Positions 16,487 to 27,060 of a stretch of DNA of 64,000 bases are shown piece after piece. The notes beneath the pieces were generated by a model. That model did no database searches. It was not told where the DNA came from and saw only the letters and a list, made by a program, of their open reading frames with translations. Positions within the stretch are counted from its first letter, which is position 1. Every line of letters starts with the position of its first letter. The stretch covers positions 470,450 to 534,449 of the forward strand of contig NZ_BMFO01000001.1 in the NCBI RefSeq assembly GCF_014638745.1, in the 5' to 3' direction. The translations under genes and the position numbers were made by a program. The stretch comes from Arenimonas maotaiensis (lineage in GTDB: Bacteria; Pseudomonadota; Gammaproteobacteria; Xanthomonadales; Xanthomonadaceae).

Positions 16487-17491
16487 ATGGACCAGCCGAT
16501 ACGCCTTGAAAGCCGCAGTGAGCGGATCCGCTTCATCGCCCGCTACGACCGCGACGGCCGCGCCCACGAACTGAGCCTGGACCGCATCTCCGACGCCTTG
16601 GCCACGGCCGACGGCAGTATCGTCTGGGTCGGCCTGTTCGAGCCCGACGAGCCGCTACTGTTCAAGATGCAGGTCGAATTCGACCTGCATCCGCTGGCGG
16701 TCGAGGACGCGCACAAGGCGCACCAGCGCTCCAAAATCGAACGCTTCGGCGACACCCTGTTCATCGTGGCCAACACCGCGCAGATGGTGGACGGCGCGAT
16801 CCAATACGGCGAGACCCACCTGTTCCTCGGCCGCCGCTTCATCCTCGGCGTGCGCCACGGCGGCTCGCTGTCGTACGCGGCGGCGCGCGAACGCTGCGAA
16901 CGCAACCCCGAATACCTGATGCACGGCACCTCGATGGCGCTGTACACCGTGCTCGACCTGATCGTCGACAACTTCCTGCCGATCGTCGACCACTACGAAG
17001 GCGTGCTGGACGGGCTGGAGGAGGACATCCTGTCCTCGCGCTACCGGCGCGACACCGTGATCCGGCTGTACCGCCTGCGCCTGGACCTGACCCGGCTGCG
17101 GCTGGCGGTGGCGCCGCTGGAGGACATCCTCAACACCCTGATGGAATTCCACGGCGACCTGGTCAAGGACGACGTGCGCGTCTACCTGCGCGACGTGCAC
17201 GACCACGTGGTGCGCCTGAAGGAATCGGTCGACACCATGCGCGACAACATCGGCTCGGCGATGACCACCAACCTGTCGCTGGTCACCGTCAGCCAGGGCG
17301 ACACCATGAAGCGCCTGGCCGGCTGGGCCGGGCTGCTGGCGGTGCCGACCCTGATCACCGGCTGGTACGGGATGAACTTCGCGCACATGCCGGAACTCGC
17401 CTGGGCCGGCGGCTATCCGCTTATAATCGCGCTGACCGCGACGGTCTGCGTCGTGCTGTACAGGGGACTGAAGAAGGCGGGCTGGCTCTGA
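16487..17491 (+). CDS. corA: CorA-family magnesium/cobalt transporter
   Basis: A 334-residue inner-membrane channel protein. A large cytoplasmic alpha/beta N-domain leads through a long helix to two C-terminal helices, the first ending in the diagnostic GMN (ITGWYGMNFAHMPE). The C-terminus is short and basic (RGLKKAGWL). CorA pentamers carry Mg2+ and other divalent cations. It starts 36 nt after the DUF4105 gene and may be the last gene of the miaB transcript. Confidence 0.94.
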   Translation: MDQPIRLESRSERIRFIARYDRDGRAHELSLDRISDALATADGSIVWVGLFEPDEPLLFKMQVEFDLHPLAVEDAHKAHQRSKIERFGDTLFIVANTAQMVDGAIQYGETHLFLGRRFILGVRHGGSLSYAAARERCERNPEYLMHGTSMALYTVLDLIVDNFLPIVDHYEGVLDGLEEDILSSRYRRDTVIRLYRLRLDLTRLRLAVAPLEDILNTLMEFHGDLVKDDVRVYLRDVHDHVVRLKESVDTMRDNIGSAMTTNLSLVTVSQGDTMKRLAGWAGLLAVPTLITGWYGMNFAHMPELAWAGGYPLIIALTATVCVVLYRGLKKAGWL

Positions 17492-17505
17492 GGCCGGGCC
17501 TTTTT
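17491..17505 (+). terminator. Weak terminator at the corA stop
   Basis: A 4-bp AGGC/GCCT hairpin with a 3-nt loop is followed at once by five Ts. It overlaps the corA stop codon and the left edge of the FNR box, so its action is uncertain. Confidence 0.3.
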
Positions 17506-17517
17506 GATTCAGGTCAA
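17504..17517 (+). promoter_or_regulatory. FNR box upstream of ccoN
   Basis: TTGATTCAGGTCAA matches the FNR/ANR consensus TTGATnnnnATCAA in 9 of 10 specified bases. It is centred about 41-44 bases before the start site implied by the TATAAA hexamer at 17543-17548, the position expected for class II activation. The fnr gene at 26308-27060 encodes a protein with the recognition residues for this sequence. Confidence 0.8.
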
Positions 17518-17542
17518 ACAAACCGTGCCGGGCTTCAGGCAC

Positions 17543-17548
17543 TATAAA
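17543..17548 (+). promoter_or_regulatory. -10 hexamer of the cco operon
   Basis: TATAAA, five of six consensus bases, lies 24 nt before the ccoN start. There is no -35 hexamer; the FNR box takes its place, as expected for an activator-dependent promoter. Confidence 0.6.
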
Positions 17549-17572
17549 CGCGGATTCCACTCTGGAGGCTTT

Positions 17573-19009
17573 ATGGCTTCACTCGAAAAAACAGACACCT
17601 ATAACGACAAGGTGGTCAAGCAGTTCACGGTCATGACCGTGATCTGGGGGATCGTCGGCATGCTGGTCGGCGTCATCATCGCATCCCAGCTGTACTGGCC
17701 GGCGCTCAATTTCGGCCTCGAATGGCTCAGCTTCGGGCGCCTGCGTCCGCTGCACACCAACGCGGTCATCTTCGCCTTCGGCGGCAGCGCACTTCTGGGC
17801 ACCAGCCTGTTCGTGGTGCAGCGCACCTGCCATGTCCGGCTGATCTCCGACAAGCTGGCCGCCTTCGTGTTCTGGGGCTACCAGGCGGTGATCGTGCTGG
17901 CAGCCGTCACCCTGCCGCTGGGCCTGACCCAGAGCAAGGAATACGCCGAGCTGATCTGGCCGATTGACGTGCTGCTGGCCGTGGTCTGGGTCGCCTATGC
18001 GGTGCTGTTCTTCGGCACCATCGTGAAGCGCAAGATCCCGCACATCTACGTTGCCAACTGGTTCTACGGCGCCTTCATAATCGCAGTGGCGCTGCTGCAC
18101 ATCGTCAACTCGCTGGCTATTCCGACCAGCCTGACCCACAGCTATCCGATCTATTCGGGTGCGGTCGACGCCATGGTGCAGTGGTGGTACGGCCACAACG
18201 CGGTCGGCTTCTTCCTGACCGCCGGCTTCCTGGGCATGATGTACTACTTCGTGCCGCGCCAGGCCGGCCGCCCGGTGTATTCCTATCGCCTGTCGATCGT
18301 GCACTTCTGGGCCCTGATCGCCATCTACATGTGGGCCGGCCCGCACCATCTGCACTACACCGCGATCCCGGACTGGGCGCAGTCGGTCGGCATGGTGTTC
18401 TCGCTGGTACTGCTGGCCCCGAGCTGGGGCGGCATGATCAACGGCATGATGACCCTGTCGGGCGCCTGGCACAAGCTGCGCACCGACCCGATCCTGAAGT
18501 TCCTGATCGTGTCGCTGTCGTTCTACGGCATGTCGACCTTCGAAGGCCCGATGATGTCGATCAAGACAGTCAACGCGCTTTCCCACTACACCGACTGGAC
18601 CATCGGCCACGTGCATTCCGGCGCGCTGGGCTGGGTCGCCATGGTCTCGATCGGCGCCGTGTACATGCTGATCCCGCGCGTCGTCGGCCTGAAGGAGATG
18701 TTCTCCACCAAGCTGATCGACACCCACTTCTGGGTGCACACCATCGGCGTCGTGCTGTACACGGTCTCGATGTGGATCTCCGGCATCGGCCAGGGCCTGA
18801 TGAGCCGCGCCACCAACGCCGACGGCACCCTGACCTACGCGTTCGTGGAAATCGTCAAGTTCACCTACCCGTACTACCTGGTGCGCCTGCTGGGCGGCCT
18901 GCTGGTGCTGGCCGGCATGTTCATCATGCTCTACAACATGGTCAAGACGCTGCAGCAGGCGAAAGGCGAATTCGCCGCGCCCGTCCTTCCCGTCGCGAAC
19001 CAACACTGA
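17573..19009 (+). CDS. ccoN: cbb3-type cytochrome c oxidase subunit I
   Basis: A 478-residue, 12-helix catalytic subunit of the high-affinity cbb3 terminal oxidase, with heme b and the heme b3-CuB site. Typical segments are [31 protein letters not shown] (CuB His and the cross-linked Tyr region), [13 protein letters not shown] and [18 protein letters not shown] at 17563-17567 precedes the ATG at 17573; an upstream in-frame start would overlap the FNR box and is rejected. It is first in the operon ccoNOQP. Confidence 0.97.
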   Translation: MASLEKTDTYNDKVVKQFTVMTVIWGIVGMLVGVIIASQLYWPALNFGLEWLSFGRLRPLHTNAVIFAFGGSALLGTSLFVVQRTCHVRLISDKLAAFVFWGYQAVIVLAAVTLPLGLTQSKEYAELIWPIDVLLAVVWVAYAVLFFGTIVKRKIPHIYVANWFYGAFIIAVALLHIVNSLAIPTSLTHSYPIYSGAVDAMVQWWYGHNAVGFFLTAGFLGMMYYFVPRQAGRPVYSYRLSIVHFWALIAIYMWAGPHHLHYTAIPDWAQSVGMVFSLVLLAPSWGGMINGMMTLSGAWHKLRTDPILKFLIVSLSFYGMSTFEGPMMSIKTVNALSHYTDWTIGHVHSGALGWVAMVSIGAVYMLIPRVVGLKEMFSTKLIDTHFWVHTIGVVLYTVSMWISGIGQGLMSRATNADGTLTYAFVEIVKFTYPYYLVRLLGGLLVLAGMFIMLYNMVKTLQQAKGEFAAPVLPVANQH

Positions 19010-19024
19010 GCCGAGGTAGATCCC

Positions 19025-19630
19025 ATGAGCCACGAAAAACTTGAAACCAACGTCGGCCTGATGGCCATCGGCATCGCCATCGTGATCGCCATCGGCGGCC
19101 TGGCCGAGATCGTCCCGCTGATGTACCAGGCCGAGACCATCAAGCCGCTGCCGGGCGTCAAGCCCTACCCGGCGCTGGAACTGGCCGGCCGCGACATCTA
19201 CGTCCGCGAAGGCTGCTACAACTGCCACTCGCAGATGGTGCGCACCCTGCGCTTCGAGACCCAGCGTTACGGCAGCTACTCGCACGCCGGCGAATCGGTG
19301 TACGACCGCCCGTTCCAGTGGGGCAGCAAGCGCACCGGTCCGGACCTGGCCCGCGTCGGCGGCCGCTACTCCGACGACTGGCACCGCGCGCACCTGGTCA
19401 ACCCGCGCGACCTGGTGCCGGAATCGAACATGCCGACCTACCCGTTCCTGGCCGAGCGCGCGCTGGACCCGGCCCAGGTGCAGGCCAACATGCGCGCCTT
19501 GAAGACCATCGGCGACCCGTACACCGACGCCGACATCGAGGCCGCGCCGGCCGCGCTGGAAGGCAAGACCGAAATGGACGCCCTGATCGCCTACCTGCAG
19601 CAGCTCGGCAAGCACCGGCCGAAAGGATAA
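19025..19630 (+). CDS. ccoO: cbb3 oxidase monoheme cytochrome c subunit
   Basis: A 201-residue subunit with one N-terminal membrane anchor ([24 protein letters not shown]) and a periplasmic domain with a single heme site CYNCH in [21 protein letters not shown]. The axial Met is probably in [11 protein letters not shown]. It receives electrons from CcoP and passes them to CcoN. It follows ccoN after 15 nt with a GAGGTAGA ribosome site. Confidence 0.97.
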   Translation: MSHEKLETNVGLMAIGIAIVIAIGGLAEIVPLMYQAETIKPLPGVKPYPALELAGRDIYVREGCYNCHSQMVRTLRFETQRYGSYSHAGESVYDRPFQWGSKRTGPDLARVGGRYSDDWHRAHLVNPRDLVPESNMPTYPFLAERALDPAQVQANMRALKTIGDPYTDADIEAAPAALEGKTEMDALIAYLQQLGKHRPKG

Positions 19631-19633
19631 GCC

Positions 19634-19774
19634 ATGATTTCAGGAATCGTCACCACCATCCTTCTGATCCTGTTCGTGGCCGGTAGCGTCTGGGTGTTCA
19701 GTCCGAAGCGCAAAGCCGCTTTCGACGACGCCGCCCGCCTGGCCCTGGACGACACCCCGGAGAAATCCCAATGA
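19634..19774 (+). CDS. ccoQ: cbb3 oxidase small subunit CcoQ
   Basis: A 46-residue protein with one membrane helix (MISGIVTTILLILFVAGSVWVF) followed by a charged tail with SPKRKAAFDDAARL, the typical CcoQ pattern (FxPxRKxxFDEAA). It stabilises the CcoN-CcoO-CcoP assembly. It begins 3 nt after the ccoO stop and overlaps ccoP by ATGA. Confidence 0.93.
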   Translation: MISGIVTTILLILFVAGSVWVFSPKRKAAFDDAARLALDDTPEKSQ

Positions 19775-20694
19775 CAAACTTCTGGTCCTATTACGTCTGG
19801 TTCATGAGCGCGCTGATGATCGTCGGCTCGATCTGGCTGCTGTGGTTCACCTCCCGCAAACGCGGCAGCGGCGACACCGCGGACAGCGTGGAAACCACCG
19901 GCCACGTCTGGGACGGCGACCTCAGCGAATACAACAAGCCGTTGCCGCGCTGGTGGATCAACCTGTTCTACCTGACCATCGTGTTCGCCATCGGTTACCT
20001 GATCTGGTATCCGAGCGCCGACAAGGTCGACGGCATCGGCGGCTGGAGCTCGAAAGGCCAGCATGACGCCGAGAAGGCCAAGGCCGACGCCAAGCTGAAG
20101 GCCCTGTTCGCCCGCTTCGACGGCAAAGGCATCGACGCCATGGCCATGGACGCCGAGGCGCTGACCACCGGCAAGCAGGTGTACGCCAACAACTGCGCGG
20201 TCTGCCACGGCTCCGACGCCAAGGGCGGCAAGGGCTTCCCGAACCTGAGCGACGCCGTCTGGAAGTTCGACGGCTCGCCGGACGGCGTGCTGGCCACGGT
20301 CAAGGGCGGCGTCAACGTCGAAGGCGGCCGCGTCGCGGCGATGCCCGGCATGGCCGCCGTGCTCGGCAGCGAACAGGCCGTGACCGAATCCGCGGTATAC
20401 GTGCAGAGCCTGTCCGGCATGAAGGTCGACGACGCCCTGGCCGCCGCCGGCGCCAAGAGCTTCGCCACCGTCTGCGCGGCCTGCCACGGTGCCGACGGCA
20501 AGGGCAACCCCGCCCTGGGCGCGCCCAACCTGACTGACGCCGACTGGCTGTACGGCAGCACGCTGGAGGATATCAAGTACACTATCGTCAATGGCCGCGC
20601 CGGTCAGATGCCGGCCCAGGAGCCGCTGATCGGGGAAACCCAGGCGCGCCTGGCCGCCGCCTACGTGTACTCGCTGTCGCAACCGAAGAAGTGA
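19771..20694 (+). CDS. ccoP: cbb3 oxidase diheme cytochrome c subunit
   Basis: A 307-residue protein with two N-terminal membrane segments (FWSYYVWFMSALMIVGSIWLLWF; WWINLFYLTIVFAIGYLIWYP) joined by the DGDLSEYNKPLPRWW loop typical of CcoP. Two periplasmic cytochrome c domains follow, with heme sites CAVCH and CAACH. It is the electron entry subunit of the oxidase. ATGA overlap with ccoQ; its stop overlaps the next gene. Confidence 0.96.
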   Translation: MTNFWSYYVWFMSALMIVGSIWLLWFTSRKRGSGDTADSVETTGHVWDGDLSEYNKPLPRWWINLFYLTIVFAIGYLIWYPSADKVDGIGGWSSKGQHDAEKAKADAKLKALFARFDGKGIDAMAMDAEALTTGKQVYANNCAVCHGSDAKGGKGFPNLSDAVWKFDGSPDGVLATVKGGVNVEGGRVAAMPGMAAVLGSEQAVTESAVYVQSLSGMKVDDALAAAGAKSFATVCAACHGADGKGNPALGAPNLTDADWLYGSTLEDIKYTIVNGRAGQMPAQEPLIGETQARLAAAYVYSLSQPKK

Positions 20695-20987
20695 TGAAAG
20701 TCAGAGCCGAAACGCCGTTCGACCATCCGCCGCGCCCACTCGCCCAGAAGGTGGGCGCGGTCCTTTGGCCCTCGTTCTTCGCCGCCTGCGTGGCGACCAT
20801 GGTGTTCTTCGCGTTCGTCGATCCGCTGCAGCTGCGCGACATCACCTTCCCCGGCGTCGAGATCAGCCGCGAAGCCGGCTACAGCATCGCCTTCTTCATG
20901 TTCTGGCTGGCCACCGCCGGCAGCAGCCTGTTCACCTGGATCCTGCTGCGTCCGTCCAGCCGCTTCAACAAACCGCCCACCGATTAA
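20694..20987 (+). CDS. Unknown two-helix membrane protein in the cco cluster
   Basis: A 97-residue protein I do not recognise. It has two membrane segments (VLWPSFFAACVATMVFFAF and IAFFMFWLATAGSSLFTWIL), a short loop between them containing DPLQLRDITFPGVEISREAG, and a C-terminal SRFNKPPTD. The N-terminal FDHPPRPLAQKVGAVLWPSF looks cytoplasmic. It starts inside the ccoP stop (TGATG, or GTG at 20691) and ends 15 nt before ccoG, so it is surely co-translated with the oxidase. A role in oxidase assembly is an inference from position only. Confidence 0.75.
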   Translation: MKVRAETPFDHPPRPLAQKVGAVLWPSFFAACVATMVFFAFVDPLQLRDITFPGVEISREAGYSIAFFMFWLATAGSSLFTWILLRPSSRFNKPPTD

Positions 20988-21002
20988 GCAAGGCCGTATC
21001 CC

Positions 21003-22560
<1,558 letters not shown>

Positions 22561-22568
<8 letters not shown>

Positions 22569-23055
22569 ACAACGCAAAGCCTGGCAGGAACCGATGGTCT
22601 GGCTGATGGCGGGCATCCCGCTGGCCACCATCGTCGCCGGCATCGCCACCTTGGTCATCGCCCTGCGCTCCGGCCCGCTGGACGGCGTACCGGCCTCGGT
22701 GCAGCGGGTGTCGCAGATCCAGACGCTCGACAGCGCCGCGGATCTAGCCGCGACCCGACTCGATTACCACGGCTATCTGCTGGTCGAACGTGGCGCATCC
22801 GGTTGGCGTCTGGAGCTGAAAACCGCGCCACCAAGCTTGATGCAGGCGCCTGTTCAGGTGGTGTTCGTGCATCCCAATAGCGCTCGGATGGACGTGCGTG
22901 TGGCCTTGGTCGAAGGCCGTGCCGTATTGGCGCAGGCGCCCGCGTTCGTGCCCTCGCAGGTGGTGGTCACCGATGACGCCGGCAGCTGGCGCTTGGTCGG
23001 CGACTACAGCGATTCCGGCACCCTGACCCTGACGCCCGCCGTCCAGGCGCGCTGA
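22561..23055 (+). CDS. ccoH: FixH/CcoH family assembly protein
   Basis: A 164-residue protein with one N-terminal membrane helix (WLMAGIPLATIVAGIATLVIAL) and a periplasmic domain ending VVVTDDAGSWRLVGDYSDSGTLTLTPA, the FixH layout. CcoH binds CcoN and supports late assembly of the oxidase. It lies between ccoG and ccoI as in other ccoGHIS clusters. Codon use turns slightly less extreme in its second half (several GTG, TTG and CCA codons). Confidence 0.88.
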
Positions 23056-23062
23056 TTCGCGT

Positions 23063-25429
23063 ATGCAGGACGCGGCGACCTGCTTCCATTGCCAGGCGGC
23101 CTTGGGCCATGCGCCGGTCGAGGCCGTGATCGACGGCGAAAACCGCCGTTTTTGTTGCCGCGGCTGCGCCGGTGCCGCGCAATGGATCGTGGCCGAAGGC
23201 CTCGATGATTACTATCGGCTGCGCCGCAACCAAGGCGGCAAGGTCGACGAAGCCGCGCTCGATTATTCGGCCTGGGACCGCGATGAAGTGCGCGACGCGC
23301 ACTGCCGACCCTGTCCGGAAGGCCGGCAGGTGACGCTGCTGACCGACGGCATGCATTGCGCCGCCTGCGCCTGGCTGATCCAGAACGCGCTGGCCAAGGA
23401 TCCGGCGGTGGCGGCGGTGAACGCCAACGCCATCACCGGCCGCGTCGAGATCCGCTGGAACCCGGGCAAGACCCGGCTGTCGGCGCTGTGCGCGCGCCTG
23501 GCCGGACTCGGCTACAAACCGTACCTGTCGGTGAATGAGGACTACGAACGCGCCAAGCGCCGCGAGCGCAACAGCCTGTTGCTGAAACTCGGCCTGGCGG
23601 CGTTGGTCACCACCCAGACCATGATGTTCTCCGAGGCGCTGTATCTGGATACCGCGCGCGAAATGTCGGTCGCCACCCGCGACTTCTTCCGCTGGCTGAC
23701 CTTCCTGCTGTGCTCGCCGGTGGTGTTCTACTCCGGCAGCGAATTCATCCGCGGCATGTGGCGCGAGCTGCGCCACCGGCAGCCGGGCATGGACACCCTG
23801 GCCGCCAGCAGCATCCTGCTGGCCTACTTCGCCAGCCTGTACCAGACACTCGTCGGCGGCGACCACATCTGGTTCGACGCCTCGGCCATGTTCGTGTTCT
23901 TCCTGCTGTCGGCGCGCATCCTGGAGCGCTTCGCGCGCAACCGTGCGCGGGCGCAGGTCGACCTGTTGGCGCGCGCGCAGCCGGCCTTCGCCTGGCGCCT
24001 GAACGGCGGCGTGCGCGAGCAATGCCCGATCGGCCAGGTGCGCGCAGGCGACGTACTGTTCCTGCCGTCGGGCGAAGCGGTACCGGCCGACGGCGAGCTG
24101 GTGAGCGAGGCGGTCGAGGTCGATGAAGCCCTGCTCACCGGCGAGTCGGCGCTGCAGACCCGCCGGCGCGGCGACACCCTGTTGGCCGGCAGCACGCTCG
24201 GCGCCGTCGCCGGCGAGATCCGCGTCGTGCACACCGGGCAGGCCACCCAGCTGTCGCACATCCTGCGCTTGGTGGAACAGGCACAGAACGCTCGGCCGGT
24301 GCAGAACGTCTGGGCCGAACGGCTGGCCTCGCGCTTCGTGACCGTGATGTTCCTGGTCACCGCCGTCGCCTTCGCCGTCTGGTGGCGGATCGATTCCGAC
24401 CGCGCGTTCTCGGTGGCCTTGGCGGTGCTGGTCGCGGCCTGCCCGTGCGCGCTGTCGCTGGCGGTGCCGGCGGCGGTATCCTCGGCCTTCGACGCATTGG
24501 CGCGCTTGGGTGTGTTGGTGCTGAAGCCCGACGCACTGTCCAAGCTGGCCAACGTCACCGACGTGGTGTTCGACAAAACCGGCACGCTGACCGGCGGCCA
24601 AGCCCGCGTGCAGTCGATGGCCGTATTCGGCTCCTGCACCGAAAGCGAAGCGTTGCGCTTGGCCTATAGCCTGGAAGCCGGCTCGAAGCATCCGCTGGCG
24701 GCCGCGTTCAACGGCTTCGAGGGTCCGCCGGCCGCGTTCGAGGATCTGCGCGCGGTACCCGGCCATGGCGTATCCGGCCGCTTGGACGGCGTCGAATACC
24801 GCATCGGCAAAGCCGATTTCGCGGCGCCCGGGCAACCCGACGACGGCGTCTGGCTCGGCCGTGACGGCCGGCCGCTGGCGCAGTTCCAGCTGTACGACCC
24901 GATCAAACCCGACGCCGCGGCCGACCTAGCCTGGCTGGGCAAGCGCGGCCTGCGCAGCCATCTGCTCAGCGGCGACAGCAACGAGCGCGTGCGCGAGACC
25001 GGCGCCGCGCTCGGCATCGGCGCGCTGCGCGCGCGCGCCACGCCGCAGGACAAGCTCGATTACCTGAAAGGATTACAGGCCGCCGGCGGACGGGTTCTGA
25101 TGGTCGGCGACGGCATCAACGACGCGCCGGTGATGGCGCAGGCCGACGTCTCGATGGCGATGGGCTCGGGCGCCTGGCTGGCGCAGGCCAACGCCGACAT
25201 CCTGCTGATGAACTCGCGCCTGCGGCAGATTCCGCAGGTATTCGCGGTGGGCGCGCACATGCAGCGTTTGATGCGCCAGAACCTGCGCTGGGCCATCGCC
25301 TATAATGTGGTGGCGGTCGCCATCGCGCTGTCCGGCGTGGTGCATCCGGGTTATGCCTCGCTCGGCATGGCCGGCTCCTCGCTGCTGGTCACGCTCAACG
25401 CCCTGCGCATCCATTCGGTGAAACCATGA
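23063..25429 (+). CDS. ccoI: Copper-exporting P-type ATPase for oxidase assembly (CcoI/FixI)
   Basis: A 788-residue P1B-type ATPase. An extra N-terminal cysteine cluster (CFHCQ, then FCCRGC) precedes the HMA domain with MHCAACAWLIQNAL. The metal-channel motif CPC lies in VAACPCALSLAVPAA. The phosphorylation site is DKTGTLTGG, the hinge is GDGINDAPVMAQADVSMAMGSG, and SKHPLAAAF is the nucleotide-domain HP motif. The N-terminal cluster plus context mark it as the FixI/CopA2 type that loads periplasmic Cu chaperones rather than the detoxifying CopA1. ATGA overlap with ccoS. Confidence 0.95.
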   Translation: MQDAATCFHCQAALGHAPVEAVIDGENRRFCCRGCAGAAQWIVAEGLDDYYRLRRNQGGKVDEAALDYSAWDRDEVRDAHCRPCPEGRQVTLLTDGMHCAACAWLIQNALAKDPAVAAVNANAITGRVEIRWNPGKTRLSALCARLAGLGYKPYLSVNEDYERAKRRERNSLLLKLGLAALVTTQTMMFSEALYLDTAREMSVATRDFFRWLTFLLCSPVVFYSGSEFIRGMWRELRHRQPGMDTLAASSILLAYFASLYQTLVGGDHIWFDASAMFVFFLLSARILERFARNRARAQVDLLARAQPAFAWRLNGGVREQCPIGQVRAGDVLFLPSGEAVPADGELVSEAVEVDEALLTGESALQTRRRGDTLLAGSTLGAVAGEIRVVHTGQATQLSHILRLVEQAQNARPVQNVWAERLASRFVTVMFLVTAVAFAVWWRIDSDRAFSVALAVLVAACPCALSLAVPAAVSSAFDALARLGVLVLKPDALSKLANVTDVVFDKTGTLTGGQARVQSMAVFGSCTESEALRLAYSLEAGSKHPLAAAFNGFEGPPAAFEDLRAVPGHGVSGRLDGVEYRIGKADFAAPGQPDDGVWLGRDGRPLAQFQLYDPIKPDAAADLAWLGKRGLRSHLLSGDSNERVRETGAALGIGALRARATPQDKLDYLKGLQAAGGRVLMVGDGINDAPVMAQADVSMAMGSGAWLAQANADILLMNSRLRQIPQVFAVGAHMQRLMRQNLRWAIAYNVVAVAIALSGVVHPGYASLGMAGSSLLVTLNALRIHSVKP

Positions 25430-25605
25430 ACATCCTGCTGGCGCTGATTCCGATTTCCCTGGTGCTGCTGGCGTTGGCCGTGGCGGCGTTCTTCTGGGCG
25501 GTGCGCAAGGGCCAGTTCGAGAACCTCGACGCCGCCGCGCTCGATATTCTGACCGACGACAGCAAACCGCGCCAGGACAAGACGGAATCCGGCGATGCCG
25601 GTTGA
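25426..25605 (+). CDS. ccoS: cbb3 oxidase maturation protein CcoS
   Basis: A 59-residue protein with one membrane helix (ILLALIPISLVLLALAVAAFFWAV) followed by RKGQFENLDAAALDIL, the diagnostic CcoS motif (GQFDDL-like). It is needed for heme b and Cu insertion into CcoN. It starts inside the ccoI stop codon and overlaps the TauE-like gene by 11 nt. Confidence 0.93.
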   Translation: MNILLALIPISLVLLALAVAAFFWAVRKGQFENLDAAALDILTDDSKPRQDKTESGDAG

Positions 25606-26311
25606 TTTCCTGGTGCTGTCGGCCGCGTTGCTGGCCGGACTGACCGGCGGCGCGCACTGCGCGTTGATGTGCGGCGGCATCGCCGCCTCGCTCAACGGCC
25701 ACGGCAAGGAATCGGCGCTGCCGCATGCGTTGGCGCTGAACCTCGGCCGCATCGGCAGCTACACCCTGGCCGGACTATTGGCCGGCACGCTCGGCGCCGC
25801 TTTCGTCGGCCTGGTGCGGATTCCCGACCTGGCGCTCTGGCTACGCAGCGTGATGGGTCTGCTGTTGATGCTGATTGCCTTGCGCATGCTGTTCCCGCGC
25901 CGCTTCGCCTTCGCCAACGCGCTGGCTTCGCCGCTCTGGCGTCTGGTGTCGAAGGCCAAGGCGACGCTGCCGGCCTCAGGCCTGTGGCGCTCGCTGGGCT
26001 TGGGCGCGATCTGGGGCTGGCTACCCTGCGGCCTGAGCACCAGCGTGCTGTTGGCTGCCTGGATGGAGGCCAGCCCGCTGCATAGCAGCCTGATGATGGC
26101 CGCTTTCGGATTGGGCACCTTGCCGTTGATGACCGCGATGAGCTATTCCGGCGCCCGTCTGCAGGGCCTGCTCGACAACCGCCGGCTGCGCGCCGGCATG
26201 GCCCTGCTGGTGCTGTTGGCTGGTGCGCTGACGGCCGCCGCGCCGTGGTTGATGCGGGTGCCGGAGATGCACGGCGCGCTGGCCGCGCTCGGCTGCCGCA
26301 GTCTGGCTTAA
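25595..26311 (+). CDS. TauE/SafE-like membrane protein of the cco cluster
   Basis: A 238-residue protein with about six membrane segments. The first holds LLAGLTGGAHCALMCGGIAASL, a His/Cys-rich motif (HCxxMCGG) found in the DsbD_2/TauE-like proteins that often end cbb3 clusters. The second half repeats the pattern with GAIWGWLPCGLSTSVLLAAWMEA. The family name implies sulfite export, but the metal-ligand-like residues and the position right after ccoS suggest copper or redox supply for oxidase assembly. It overlaps ccoS by 11 nt and, convergently, fnr by 4 nt. Confidence 0.8.
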   Translation: MPVDFLVLSAALLAGLTGGAHCALMCGGIAASLNGHGKESALPHALALNLGRIGSYTLAGLLAGTLGAAFVGLVRIPDLALWLRSVMGLLLMLIALRMLFPRRFAFANALASPLWRLVSKAKATLPASGLWRSLGLGAIWGWLPCGLSTSVLLAAWMEASPLHSSLMMAAFGLGTLPLMTAMSYSGARLQGLLDNRRLRAGMALLVLLAGALTAAAPWLMRVPEMHGALAALGCRSLA

Positions 26312-27060
26312 GCGCTCTTGCGCGGCGCCGTTTCGTGCGCCAACACGTGCAGTCTACCCAGATCGCGGATGATGACCTCGCGGCCGTTGACCTCGATCAG
26401 GCCGTCTTCCTGCATCTTGCTGAGCGTACGGCTGACGGTCTCGATCACCAGACCCAGATGGCTGCCGATATCCTCGCGCGACATCGGGATCATGAAGCGC
26501 TCGCCCGAGCGGCCGAGCTGGCGGTAACGCTCCGACAGCTGGTGCAGGAAGATCGACATGCGCTCGTGCGCGTTCTTCTTGGACAGGATCTCGATGTGCT
26601 TCTGGTCGCGGTTGATGGTCTGGCCGATGATCTTCAGCAGCTGGTGCTGCAGGCTCGGCACCTGCGCCGCCACTTTTTCCAGGTCGCCGAGCGGGATTTC
26701 GCAGACGTCGGCCGTGGTCAGGGCCACCGAATCGCAGGTGTGTTTCGAGGTGCCCAAGGCATCAAGGCCGAGGATCTCCCCCGGCAGGTGGAAGCCGGTG
26801 ACCTGGCTGTCGCCTTCGGTGTTGTACACCACCGACTTGAACGCGCCTTCGCGGGCGACGTAGAGGTGCTCCAGCTTCTGGCCGCTGGCGAACAGCACGT
26901 CGCCGCGCTTGAGCGGGCGGCGCTTCTGCACGATGGTGTTCAGCCGCTCGAAATCGTCCGGGTTGATGGTGGCCGGCAAGCACAGCACCTGGATCGAGCA
27001 TTTGGCGCAGTCGTTGCGGCTGCCTTTCAGGCCTTTGAACGGCTCGACGACGTCGCTCAC
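26308..27060 (-). CDS. fnr: Oxygen-sensing regulator Fnr
   Basis: A 250-residue CRP/FNR-family activator. Cys18, Cys21, Cys27 and Cys120 match the four [4Fe-4S] ligands of E. coli FNR (DCAKCSIQVLC and ADVCEIP). The cNMP-like roll follows, then a dimer helix and an HTH with LGLVIETVSRTLSKMQ, whose ETVSR supplies the Glu, Ser and Arg that read TTGAT. It should therefore bind the box ahead of ccoN. It converges on the cco operon and overlaps the upstream S9 peptidase gene by ATGA on the same strand. Confidence 0.94.
   Translation of the reverse strand: MSDVVEPFKGLKGSRNDCAKCSIQVLCLPATINPDDFERLNTIVQKRRPLKRGDVLFASGQKLEHLYVAREGAFKSVVYNTEGDSQVTGFHLPGEILGLDALGTSKHTCDSVALTTADVCEIPLGDLEKVAAQVPSLQHQLLKIIGQTINRDQKHIEILSKKNAHERMSIFLHQLSERYRQLGRSGERFMIPMSREDIGSHLGLVIETVSRTLSKMQEDGLIEVNGREVIIRDLGRLHVLAHETAPRKSA

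Noticed and set aside
17579..19615. A 678-codon open frame on the minus strand across ccoN and ccoO
   Set aside because: Composition is dominated by Val, Asp, His, Gln and Arg with no motif, and it lies fully opposite two well-recognised oxidase genes.
22967..24835. A 622-codon open frame opposite ccoI
   Set aside because: Antisense shadow of the P-type ATPase; Arg/Gln/Ala-rich, no domain, no ribosome site.
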